The notes beneath the pieces were generated by a model. It ran no database searches. It saw only the letters and a list, made by a program, of their open reading frames with translations, and had not been told where the DNA came from. From contig NZ_PJMS01000001.1 of the NCBI RefSeq assembly GCF_002846555.1, positions 4,510,501 through 4,574,500 of the forward strand: a stretch of 64,000 nucleotides of DNA. The letters are read 5' to 3'. The translations under genes and the position numbers were made by a program. Each line of letters begins with the position of its first letter. The first letter of the stretch is position 1. Source of the DNA: Aquimarina sp. MAR_2010_214 (lineage in GTDB: Bacteria; Bacteroidota; Bacteroidia; Flavobacteriales; Flavobacteriaceae). Positions 36,039 through 45,700 of the stretch are shown piece after piece.

Positions 36039-36662
36039 TTAATTTCCCTGAAGTGCATTATACACATTGATCGGTAAAAAATGACGTCTTTGTTCATTAC
36101 TTTCACCATTAGATGCGGCAAATAAATCTCTAAAATATTTCACTGCGCCAACAGAGTAGTTTATTTTTTCTATCCACTTATAGAAGTCTTCTTCTTCTTG
36201 ATCTGTGTTAACATACTCAAAAACAGTACCTTTTAATTTCTCCAAACCTGCTTCTGTAAAAACAGGACGTGAAGGGAGTTTTTTAAATTCTCCTTCTTTA
36301 ACTCCTAGCAAGTTTTCGATCCATTGCAAATCTGTTTGATATTGCTTAATCAATTTATTCTCTAAGGAGTGGTATAATTCATCTTCAAACACAATCCTAA
36401 CAGTACTTCTTTTACCAATCATATCCCCAACCTTAAAAGTAAGGCTATTATTAATCCCTAAATGAAATTGTCCATCACTATTACTTTCTTCCAGAACTAC
36501 TGTAAAAGGAATACCATTAAGACTCCTTACTTCAAACTCCTGATCACTAATAGATTGAATAGAAACAAGTTCGTTTTGTGCATTTACTTGCATAAAAAAG
36601 CAAGATATCACTAGCATAAGTAATATTTTCTTTACGTTTTGAAGGCTTATTCTGTAGATCAT
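36039..36662 (-). CDS. Secreted protein, unknown function
   Basis: A 207-residue protein with an N-terminal signal (KKILLMLVISCFFMQVNAQ). The mature part has a beta-rich first half (SDQEFEVRSLNGIPFTVVLEE) and a helical second half (KLIKQYQTDLQWIENLLG, DFYKWIEKINYSVGAVKYFRDLF). I do not recognise a family. It is transcribed away from the preceding response regulator and towards it, so the two genes are convergent. Confidence 0.7.
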   Translation of the reverse strand: MIYRISLQNVKKILLMLVISCFFMQVNAQNELVSIQSISDQEFEVRSLNGIPFTVVLEESNSDGQFHLGINNSLTFKVGDMIGKRSTVRIVFEDELYHSLENKLIKQYQTDLQWIENLLGVKEGEFKKLPSRPVFTEAGLEKLKGTVFEYVNTDQEEEDFYKWIEKINYSVGAVKYFRDLFAASNGESNEQRRHFLPINVYNALQGN

Positions 36663-37100
36663 AGCAATTTATTTTAGGTTGTTCAAATTTATAATTTCAT
36701 AAGCTGTTTTCAAAACTCTAACAATACTGATTTGTTATTATTTTACAAATTGGCTTAAATAGGGCTGCTATTTTTAATATTACATATATCATGCCACAGT
36801 ATTTAAAGTGCTGTTTATAAAGGCATATAGCTCCTATAAAAATATTGCAACTACAAAACACAAAAAAGATCCAGGCTGCTGGACCGGGAAACAACTGGAC
36901 GATTTATGTACTGTGTGTTTTTCTTTAGAGAACAAGTTGATACCTTCGATAATGTTGAAGGTTCTTGGGCTACTTTTATTAAAACAACAAAAGCTACTTG
37001 TTACAGTAGCTTTTATCTTATTATCTTCTTTTATTTCCTCACGAATTTAAGGCACAAACTAGCACTAGTGATCACTCTTCGTAGAGCTAAAAACAGTTTT
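36663..37100. other. Intergenic region with terminator and remnant of the toxin-locus repeat
   Basis: No supported gene. It contains a hairpin at 36989-37015 that is nearly identical to one at 50774-50800, and at 37066-37089 a short remnant (ATCACTCTTCGTAGAGC) of the repeat found downstream of the RHS cassettes. This suggests that the toxin locus once reached, or recombined into, this region. Confidence 0.5.
36989..37015. terminator. Bidirectional terminator-like hairpin
   Basis: AAAAGCTAC ... GTAGCTTTT with a single bulged base and T runs on both strands. The copy at 50774-50800 lies between the two RHS cassettes and differs by one base in the stem region. Confidence 0.7.
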
Positions 37101-37949
37101 TTAACGAGCCTCACTTCCTCCTCCATTATATGTTCCTGTTAGAATGGTATTATCAGAAAACTTGAACATAAAATGCACATTGAATATAAAATAATTGGCA
37201 TTTGGATCGTAAAAATCATTATGCTTTTTCTTATAAAGTATCTTTGCTTCTGTGACGCTTTTAGTACCTGAACTCGGCATACTACTATCTGCATCAAAAT
37301 CGTGATCAATTGCAATACCAACATAATCATTATCAATATCTTTCTTAGTAAAAGTATGCACTACTCCTTCTGATATATTATTTAGCTTATCAATAATAGA
37401 AAAACGCAATACATTACCCTTACCTCTAAGACCCTGACTTCCTGAGCCATATTTAACACCAGAAGACAGTATTTCTATTCCTCCAAAAGTTCCCTCTTTA
37501 TACGTTTTTAAACTATAAGACTCATTTTGATATCTAAAAATCTTAGATCCTGATTCCTCTTCGTCTGTTAAAGTAATCGTTACTGAAACCTTTTTTGTAA
37601 GACCTCCTGCGGATACTTCAACTTCTCCTGTTAGTACTGGAAAAAACTCATAATCAAAATAAGATATATCTCCTACTTTTAAATCTCCACTTTCTGTATC
37701 GATACTCAATGCTCCTTCTGGTTCTTGAGATAGTAATTTATACACTATATCTTTTTGATTAGATATTGCTTCTATCTTACCTATCGAAGGACTATAATTG
37801 GCCTCCCCACGCGTCAATGTAAAATCTTTAGCACTTAGCGTTGGTACGCCCTGATTTTCAAGTTCATTACTACTATCATCCTTACTACAGGACTGAAATA
37901 CTAAAACCTGAATCAATACTACTCCTATGTACTTTAATACTCTACTCAT
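37101..37949 (-). CDS. Lipoprotein with cadherin-like domain, unknown function
   Basis: A 282-residue lipoprotein (VLIQVLVFQSC, Cys21, then SKDDSSNE, an acidic surface-export-like patch). The region about residues 40-130 (YSPSIGKIEAISNQKDIVYKL, LSIDTESGDLKVGDISYFDYE) reads like one cadherin-type repeat. The second half (RFSIIDKLNNISEGVVHTF, NYFIFNVHFMFKFSDNTILTGTY) is unknown but beta-rich. It probably binds a partner at the surface. It stands between the LytTR region and the toxin locus, and its link to either is unclear. Confidence 0.75.
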   Translation of the reverse strand: MSRVLKYIGVVLIQVLVFQSCSKDDSSNELENQGVPTLSAKDFTLTRGEANYSPSIGKIEAISNQKDIVYKLLSQEPEGALSIDTESGDLKVGDISYFDYEFFPVLTGEVEVSAGGLTKKVSVTITLTDEEESGSKIFRYQNESYSLKTYKEGTFGGIEILSSGVKYGSGSQGLRGKGNVLRFSIIDKLNNISEGVVHTFTKKDIDNDYVGIAIDHDFDADSSMPSSGTKSVTEAKILYKKKHNDFYDPNANYFIFNVHFMFKFSDNTILTGTYNGGGSEAR

Positions 37950-38224
37950 CTTTTATTCTTATTTGTTGTTTAAAATTTTACATTATTTATCCTATATACT
38001 CCTAAAAAAGACCCCGTTTTATTATTATTCTGATTTTTATGAAACTACATTAACATGAACTTGCTAATACTTAATCTGAATCTTTTGTTTCTTATGTTTT
38101 TAATACTTCCCTCTTTTTATTTTCACATGGTATAAGGAAGCTCTTCTATTTTATTACCTATTTTATTACTCTTACTCATAAACCAATCTGATACGGGACT
38201 AGTTACAACCGACCGTTAACGGGA

Positions 38225-38372
38225 ATATCTGTGGAATTATAATAACACGATTACAAATTCGTGTTGTTACAATTAACAATGCAATAATAGTAGCTCTCAG
38301 TTTCATTTTTCGGAACTGGAAAATATTTTTTTACAATAATTATGTGTTTTGAACCTATACACTTATATATCA
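38225..38372. repeat. Copy of the element upstream of RHS1 (cassette scar)
   Basis: It aligns with 50543-50690 at about 90% by eye, including the hairpin AACACGA / TCGTGTT and the shared GGAATT that ends the 53-bp fossil of the LolA-like gene. At 50543 this element leads into an RHS gene; here nothing follows. It looks like the border of a third, lost RHS cassette. Confidence 0.65.
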
Positions 38373-38472
38373 TCTGTATTACTGTACTCTCACGCGAAGT
38401 CGGGAAACTTTGCGTAGCATTACATTTTTTAGTTAATCACTCTTTGCGGAGCACTGGGTAGCATACTTCTAA

Positions 38473-38757
38473 AAAACAAAAACCACCTATTTCTAGGTAG
38501 CTTTGTTATTCCTTATTTTATCTCTCTTGATCCATCCACTCACACAGCTTACTCATAACCGGTACTAGTGTGGACACTAGCACTATCAATCAGACACGCT
38601 ATACCCGAGCGGGAGACATTTGCGCAGCAATACCGTTTTTTATTTAATCACTCTTCACAGAGCTGGCAAAAACTGCCCGATACCGATAGGGAACATATGC
38701 TTTTTACAATCGATGCAATGATCAGAGATGCTAAAGCTAGGTTAGCATACTTCTAAA
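38473..38757. repeat. 285-bp repeat unit 1
   Basis: First full unit of a tandem array with a period of exactly 285 bases. It contains a hairpin (38483-38501, ACCTA/TAGGT) that gives a terminator with a T run on the minus strand. Read on the minus strand it carries SSVKSD-stop, the same tail that ends the immunity gene at 39214. A 62-codon frame on the plus strand (GTG at 38568) is also open. Confidence 0.8.
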
Positions 38758-39042
38758 AAACAAAAACCACCTATTTCTAGGTAGCTTTGTTATTCCTTGA
38801 TTTTATCTCTCTTGCCCCATCCACTCACACAGCTTACTCATAACTGGTACTAGTGTGGACACTAGCACTATCAATCAGACACGCTATACCCGAGCGGGAG
38901 ACATTTGCGCAGCAATACCGTTTTTTATTTAATCACTCTTCACAGAGCTGGCAAAAACTGCCCGATACCGATAGGGAACATATGTTTTTTACAATCGATG
39001 CAATGATCAGAGATGCTAAAGCTAGGTTAGCATACTTCTAAA
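38758..39042. repeat. 285-bp repeat unit 2
   Basis: Nearly identical to unit 1; the plus-strand 62-codon frame differs at one residue (Leu to Phe). The hairpin lies at 38768-38786. The high identity of units 1 and 2 points to recent tandem duplication. Confidence 0.8.
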
Positions 39043-39237
39043 AAACAAAAACCACCTATTTCTAGGTAGCTTTGTTATTCCTTGATTTTATCTCTCTTGA
39101 CCCATCCACTCACACCGCTTACTCATAACCGGTACTAGTGTGGACACTAGCACTAGCAATCAGACACGCTATACCCGAGCGGGGGACATTTGCAAAGCAA
39201 TATCGTTTTTTATTTAATCACTCTTCGCGGATCTGGA
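39043..39237. repeat. 285-bp repeat unit 3, truncated
   Basis: The first 195 bases of the unit, with the hairpin at 39053-39071. It runs into the last eight codons of the immunity gene at 39214, so the end of that gene is itself part of the repeat. Confidence 0.75.
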
Positions 39238-39768
39238 TGATAACATTGGTTCTATAAGTAATCTACTTTCTGATAACTGCTTATAATACACTCCTAATGG
39301 TTTAAATTTATCTTGTAAAAAAACTAGAAAAAGAGGGTCATCTGAATTAACAATAAAAGTTTTTTTCTCATCCATTAATCCATCCATATCACACTTAACA
39401 TTTGGAAAATAAATATTCCTAAGCGTGAAAATATTCCCTGTGGTAACTTCCTTCTTTCTTTCTATTGACTCTAATACCGATTCTAATGATTTGGGTGTAT
39501 TATCAATAAGAACACTTTCTTTACCTTCTCTTATCATATAGTCTAAAAATTCTATATGATGAATTTCTTCTGAAGTCATTGTTTCTTTATTCAAATAATA
39601 AACTTTAGGAGGGCTAACTCCTGAAAGATCACCATCTTTTCTAATTTTATCTAAGTCTAAATTAACATCATCATGTATAAATAAATACACCCTATCATCG
39701 AAATCGTATTTATTAACAAGTGTTTTTCCTTCCGTCAAACTCGAAATTAAAACTTCTAATCCTCTCAT
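39214..39768 (-). CDS. Putative immunity protein of RHS1
   Basis: The ATG at 39768, seven bases after the RHS1 stop, is preferred; a longer frame would begin inside RHS1 at 39810. The 184-residue cytoplasmic protein (RGLEVLISSLTEGKTLVN, YLFIHDDVNLDLDKIRKD, HHIEFLDYMIREGKESV) has no signal peptide and no family I recognise. Its place directly behind the toxin domain of a polymorphic RHS protein is the standard immunity position. Its last residues (SSRSAKSD) lie in the 285-bp repeat and occur, in frame, in the other repeat copies. Immunity is inferred from position. Confidence 0.7.
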   Translation of the reverse strand: MRGLEVLISSLTEGKTLVNKYDFDDRVYLFIHDDVNLDLDKIRKDGDLSGVSPPKVYYLNKETMTSEEIHHIEFLDYMIREGKESVLIDNTPKSLESVLESIERKKEVTTGNIFTLRNIYFPNVKCDMDGLMDEKKTFIVNSDDPLFLVFLQDKFKPLGVYYKQLSESRLLIEPMLSSRSAKSD

Positions 39769-39775
39769 TATATAA

Positions 39776-42700
39776 TTATGGTTGTTTCTTTTCCAAAGTG
39801 TAAATATCAATACTTTCTATCAATTCTCTAAGCCTTCGCCAAGATGTTTCTATTTTTGCTTCTTGAATATCATATATTTCCCAACCACTTTCTTTGACAC
39901 CATTTACCGCGTGCCCTTTAAATAAGTGTTTAAGTTGAGTTTTTTTGTTCCAATTAAATCGAATGATAGTCTGATCTATTGAACCATCAAGTGATCTAAG
40001 GAAGTTTCCCATTTCATGAGTAGTACTAACATTTTTCTTATTTATACTAAACAATTCTCCTAAGTTTTTAGTAATATAATCATCAGGTGCATCAATAGTC
40101 ATTCTTGGGGCTTCTCCAAAAGAAAACCCTCCATAATGTTTAGCAAATTCTACACTTACACATAAACAATGATCTCTATAATTACCTGGGTTAATTTTTT
40201 TATGTGCACCTAATAAAGAGATATCTTTTTTTCCTCCAATACTATTAGGAGTAGCTCCCCACCCTTTACTAAATAATCTTCTATTAGATCTAGACAATAA
40301 CTTCTGTTCAGGTATGCCATCAAAAGACAAAATCCCTCCCATTATTACCTGAGCTTGTGCCATACGATCACCATTATACGCCCGACTAAACATATCATAT
40401 CCTCCTAACATCAAAGCAGCGTCAAAAAGGTAATTTCCTGTTATATTCTTTGACGGCCTTGTGGCGGTATGACTTGGAGCATTTTCAAGTTCCCATCCCA
40501 AAGGATCTCTTGCCCTAAAGCTAAGAGGGTTATTTTTGGGATGATTAAAATCAATTATTGACATCCTTGTACCTACATCCCACCAAAATTCCTCAGAGAA
40601 AACAGATTCCAACCCTTCCAACTCTATCATGTGTATAACCCTATTCTCACTAAATGCATAAGGAGAGTTCCATGGATATTCTTTTGCCAAAGGATCCACC
40701 GCGAAGAACCTACCCACACGAGGATCATGCATCCTAAACTTATAATTTATAGAATTCCCTTCTCCTTTGACTTCATTATCCATTTCCTGTCCCTGAAAAC
40801 CATATCTGTAGTTGCCAGAGTTTCCATGCCTATTGGGTAAAAGCATCCCAAAAGGATAGTAATCACTAAATGTAAGAACGTCTGGTGTAAAGGTAGTTAA
40901 ATTTCCTGTAGTAATCGCACTCTTACGGTCACTTACCACACTCAATACATTACCCAAATGATTACTTAATTCATAGCGCTTGTCTCCTACGGTATTACTA
41001 AAAGTAGTTATAGCAGGCATATCTGTAGTCGTGAGCAGTATGTTCTTTTCTTCTAACCCTAATCGGCTACTACCATAGATATGATGTTCTCGTAAACGCA
41101 TATCGGCAGCAACAGATCCACTGGTGTTTGCCTCGTATACCCCCATCGTATTCCCTTGGGCGTCGCGTGCGTACAGCGTGGTTTTGTTTTCTGGTAATAC
41201 CGTTTTAGAAATACGATTTCCCAGACCATCATAAGCAAAGCTTATTGTTGTACCATTACTTTTAGTGATCTGTTTTACCTTACCATCTACACGCCACTCG
41301 ATATTGGTAATTCCTTCTTTTTTATCAGAAATCAGTTGTCCGATAGCATTATATGTATAATTATCTGGATTCTGATCCTCCAGATCATTAAACTGGCTAC
41401 CTGCAATAGCATCATCTACATGCCCTAATTGATTAGAACGTTTTTGTAATCCTGTATCGGGATCAGTAACCGTTTTATACGTATAGGTAAGGTCATCCAT
41501 ATTCACTACCGTACTCTGGCTATTGACTGCTGATCGTTTTAAAGTATCGAGGTTGCCATTATTATCATATGCATATTCTGAGCTATAATTTTTAGTACCT
41601 ACTGTTCCTGCTATTTTATACCCCTGCATTTTTTTAATACGGTTAAGCTGGTCATACTCGTAATGGTTGCTCTGTGATGCGAGCATAGACTCATTATTAT
41701 CAATCAGACTGGTTACCATCTGCTTGATATTACCATTATACAGGTTTTTACTGCTTTGTAATCCTGATGTATTGCTATATGCAAATGAAGTCGCATTGGT
41801 CGTACCTACAGATTTATAATCACCAGTATAGTAACTTAGTGAATACCCCATAGCATCTTTGGCTACGGTAGAACCATTGGCTCCATCTCCTCCCATATCG
41901 GTATCAGGACTTAGGCTTTCTGAGTTTACTCCTTTTAACCATCCTTGTAAGGTGTATGCATAATCAATTCCCTGTACTTTCTTGTCTCCAAGTACTGTTC
42001 TGGCCAGTGGACCATGTGCAAAGTATTGATAACTCGCATCCTGTTCCCAGATCATTCCATGATCAGAAGTTTTGACATTAACAATACGGTTGTCTGCATC
42101 GTACTCATATTTATGAATAAACTGATCTGGCTTCCCTTTTTGATAGGTTACCGTATTTACATTACCACTAATCAGATCATAGGCATACTGGGTGCGTTTC
42201 ATACCCGAAGTAGGATCATCTAGCGTTAGTGCCATTTGCTTATTATGCTGTACCAGTTCTTTTACATTACCGTGGATATCATAGGTATAGAAAATCGCAT
42301 GGTTATATTGCCGTTCGATTGTAGCTGTACCAAAGGTATCGTAGTAATAAATTGCAGATACGCGATTACGTGTCGTACTTGCATAACTATCTGCATCCAG
42401 CACCGTCTCAAAGATCTCTGTTGCTGCAATTTGTAAATCATTATATCGGGTGCGGGTTACTTCTACTCGATTTGCAGCGACATTAACAGGGTAGTTGTCT
42501 TCTACTCGTGTAAGGACTTCATTACCACCGGTAGTATATACCAATTTACCCGTAGTATCATTGATACTTATTCCTTTATCTGGTATCAGTTCTCCTGCTT
42601 CGATAATTCTACCCAACTCATCATAGGTAGTATAGCTAAATCTGTTATTAATACGTTGTTTTGCATTCTGAGAAGCGATAATCCTACCCAGTTTATCATA

Positions 42701-45700
42701 AGCAAAACGGGTAATCCCACCATCTGGTGTTTTTTGCCATACCAACTGATTGAGAGAATTGTAACGGTATTGTGTTAGCAACTCATGATTTGGCAACAGA
42801 CCTGCATTCTCTTTGGCTATGTTATTTGCCCGGTGTTGATTGATTTGTTCATTAAGTGTTACTCCTGATGTATTTGTGGCCAATAATTCTGCCTTGGTAA
42901 AACGATCTACTCCTTCTGGAGGAACTGTTTGTAACAGGTTACCGGATTGATCATAATAGTATAGGGTATATTGATATTCTTTATCAAAATACTTCATATC
43001 AAAAGTCTCTACAGCATCATCGATTGCTTTTTTGATATATCCTTTAACAAATTCTTCGCGTTTGATCGTGATAAAACTCTCATAAGCATCTCTGGTATAC
43101 GCAGCTCGTACACTTTTTACAAATTGCTTACAGTCACTATCTTCTGGGACATCTATAGTAACATCACTAAAATCTGTAAGGAAGGCTCTTGGTACACAAA
43201 CACCTTTGTTCTCCGGTTGATTAAGGTAATCTGTAGTAAAGGCTGCCCAGGTTTTTATTGTACCGCTACCACTAGTATGTGTAAAGTATAAATCGATAAT
43301 AGCTGGCTTATCTTTGTAAGGTTTACTCATCCCAGGATATCCAAAATTAAACTCGGTAGCTCCAAAACGAGCCATAGACATATAATGTAAGTTTAAGGTC
43401 GAGGTGATTTTAAATTTGGTGAGGTAATAATCATAATCATCGACCAGGTATTGTAACGAGTTTTTACAAAATTCTTCCTCTGACACTACATCTCCTTCTT
43501 CTTTATCTCCGATACGGTTCATTACCGTTGTATAAGCAGCATACTTCGCTGTACAACTTACAGGCTCTACCAACGGTGGAACACAAACGGTAGGACCACA
43601 AGGGATGATTTCGTCTGCGATAACGGTGGCGGATCTTGCTGAAAGTTCATTAGTTCTACTTGATGATGGACTAGAAATAGTATTTGCTCCAGTCGTACCA
43701 CATAACGTTTCTCTTTCTGTAATTTCCGAAGTTATTCTATTTTTAGTTGTTTGGACTGATTCATTAAGACCCATCTCTAACAAAACATTGAAGTAATAAG
43801 TATATCCTTTACCATAATCTCCTGCCTTCATTTCAGGTATGGCAAACGCAGTTACAAAATGAGTTATGCCTACATTTTTAGCGGTTTGAATTAATCCATT
43901 TGTGTTTTTATATCGTACGGTAGCATATATAACCCCTTGTATTGTTTCTCTAATAAAAAACACATCTAATATTTGAGCAACATCTTTAAAATCCTCTTCA
44001 AAAATGATATCAATCCTATTAACTATGGTACGTTGACGTACTCCACCAATTACATTACCTCTTTTTACTCTTGTATCTAATTGAAACCCTCCTCCAAAAG
44101 TTGATGTACTTTCGTAAACCGAACTTAAGTTATCAATTGGTCTGACTGATATATTTAAAGTATCTTTGAATGAAGGTATTTGAAAATTGGTATTGGGGGC
44201 TTCTAAAGTTGTAGCAAGGAACTTCTCGACTCTAGTATTGAAATCAACACCAGTAGACCCCGAAGAAATAGAGTTGAGTGGGATTCTTATTCCTGAAGAA
44301 GAACCAGATGTTAAATATACATTCATTGCATCCTTTAAATAATTTTCAAATGCTCTTTCTTCAGCTTCAGAGCCCGGTTGTACAATCGACACATTGACAT
44401 TGTCAATATCCTGAATTTTTGATGCTATCGAATATCCTGTATATTTGGTAAACAAATCACAATCAAAGTCAAAATAAATACGATACCTTGGTGCTATACA
44501 AGATGCTGAATCCTTAATTCTACTGAATACTGATATATCATTTCTATATAACTCCAGATAACCATTAGGGTTATTGAAAACATATCCATTTGTCCAGTTT
44601 AATGTAGGTACGTAATTAACTATTCCTGCCGAGCTATTGTTTATTTCTTCATATGTTATAGATTGAATATTTACTCCTGAAGCTGTAATACTTTGATAAC
44701 TTCCTATCTCTATTGAAAAAACCAAAATATCTGCATAGGCTATATAAAAATCAACGTTGTCATCATTTAATGAGCCTCCATGAATACCTTTTTTGTGTTT
44801 TTTGAATTTCATGATAATCTGTGTCACATCAGAGAAATCATATACTCCGCCATTAAAACATGTCTCCGGATAATTAGTACATTGAGCTGCACTTTGAGCA
44901 GTAAAGAAATCTTTCAAAAATTTATTATATTTTGAATTACTCGCCGAATACACATTTTTTCCTAAATTATTAGCGTTTAACGCACCATTATTTATTAAGT
45001 TATTGATAAGCCCAGTTAAATTTTCTGAAAGCTTTTCTTTGAGAGTACAGACAGGATCAATCGGTACAATAGGATTAAAAAATGGGCAATCCACCTGACT
45101 TTGAGACTCTTGAACCCCACCTTCTCCAACTGGATATGTAAATACTAATTTCAAATTAGGTTCTACCGTACGTATGATCCCTTCAGTAGTTCTATAGGTG
45201 ATACTTAACCGCGTATTACCAGAACCTTTTTCTCCTTGTGATAATTTGGCATTTCTCGAAAAAGCTTCAGATCTACTTGCTCCTCCAGAATCCTCTCTTA
45301 AATCTAAACAAAGTATATCCTGAATTTTGGCAAAGTCTTGTTGGCTGGCTAAATCTTGAAAATTAATAATAAAACTGGCTGTTGGATTAAAAGAATCAAA
45401 ACGGCTGAGACTTTCTGAAGTATTTCTTATTCCAGTAAAACCAATACTTATTGTATGGTTAGAAGTAGATTTTATGCCTGATGCTTGCTCTATTCGAAGA
45501 TCAACCTGTCTATCTGAAATTGGATTCAATCTACGTTGTAGTCGTTTTTGCAATTGTAAATCTTCTTTAAAAGAGGTCATCTTGGCAAATTCCAAAGGTT
45601 TTCTTTCATCTAATGGCAAAAACTTAAATGCGAAATCTAGTACTTCTTTAAATCGGTCTTCAAATAATTTTTCTGTTTCCGAATTAGAAGGACAAGCTAC

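Larger units (their letters stand above)
37950..39213. other. Non-coding end of the toxin locus: scars and repeat array
   Basis: This 1.26-kb stretch carries no convincing gene. In order it holds plain AT-rich DNA to about 38210, a copy of the element found upstream of RHS1 (38225-38372), a shortened repeat remnant (about 38395-38472) and an array of 285-bp units (38473-39237). The palindrome CCGTTAACGG at 38212-38221 lies directly at the left edge of the scar. Confidence 0.6.

Noticed and set aside
36808-37142. Overlapping plus-strand frames of about 80 codons
   Set aside because: They run through a terminator hairpin and repeat remnants, have no recognisable domain, and overlap the end of the minus-strand lipoprotein gene.
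38568-39041. Plus-strand 62-codon frames (starting at a GTG) in two 285-bp repeat units
   Set aside because: They read like protein, but in the copy near 50860 the same frame has a TAG, residues change non-conservatively (Trp to Glu), and there is no ribosome-binding site of note. They are best explained as part of the repeat unit.
38520-39150. Short minus-strand peptide of about 23 codons (TTG start, ending CEWMDQER) in the repeat units
   Set aside because: Its frame is kept in three units with conservative changes, but it is interrupted by a TAG in the copy near 51080 and is too short to support on its own.
38473-39237. Interpretation of the 285-bp array as a CRISPR array
   Set aside because: The units are long, almost identical over their full length and contain no unique spacers; there are no cas genes.
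39769-39810. Extended start of the RHS1 immunity gene inside RHS1
   Set aside because: The extra 14 residues come from the overlapping toxin end in another frame. The ATG just after the RHS1 stop is the normal arrangement.
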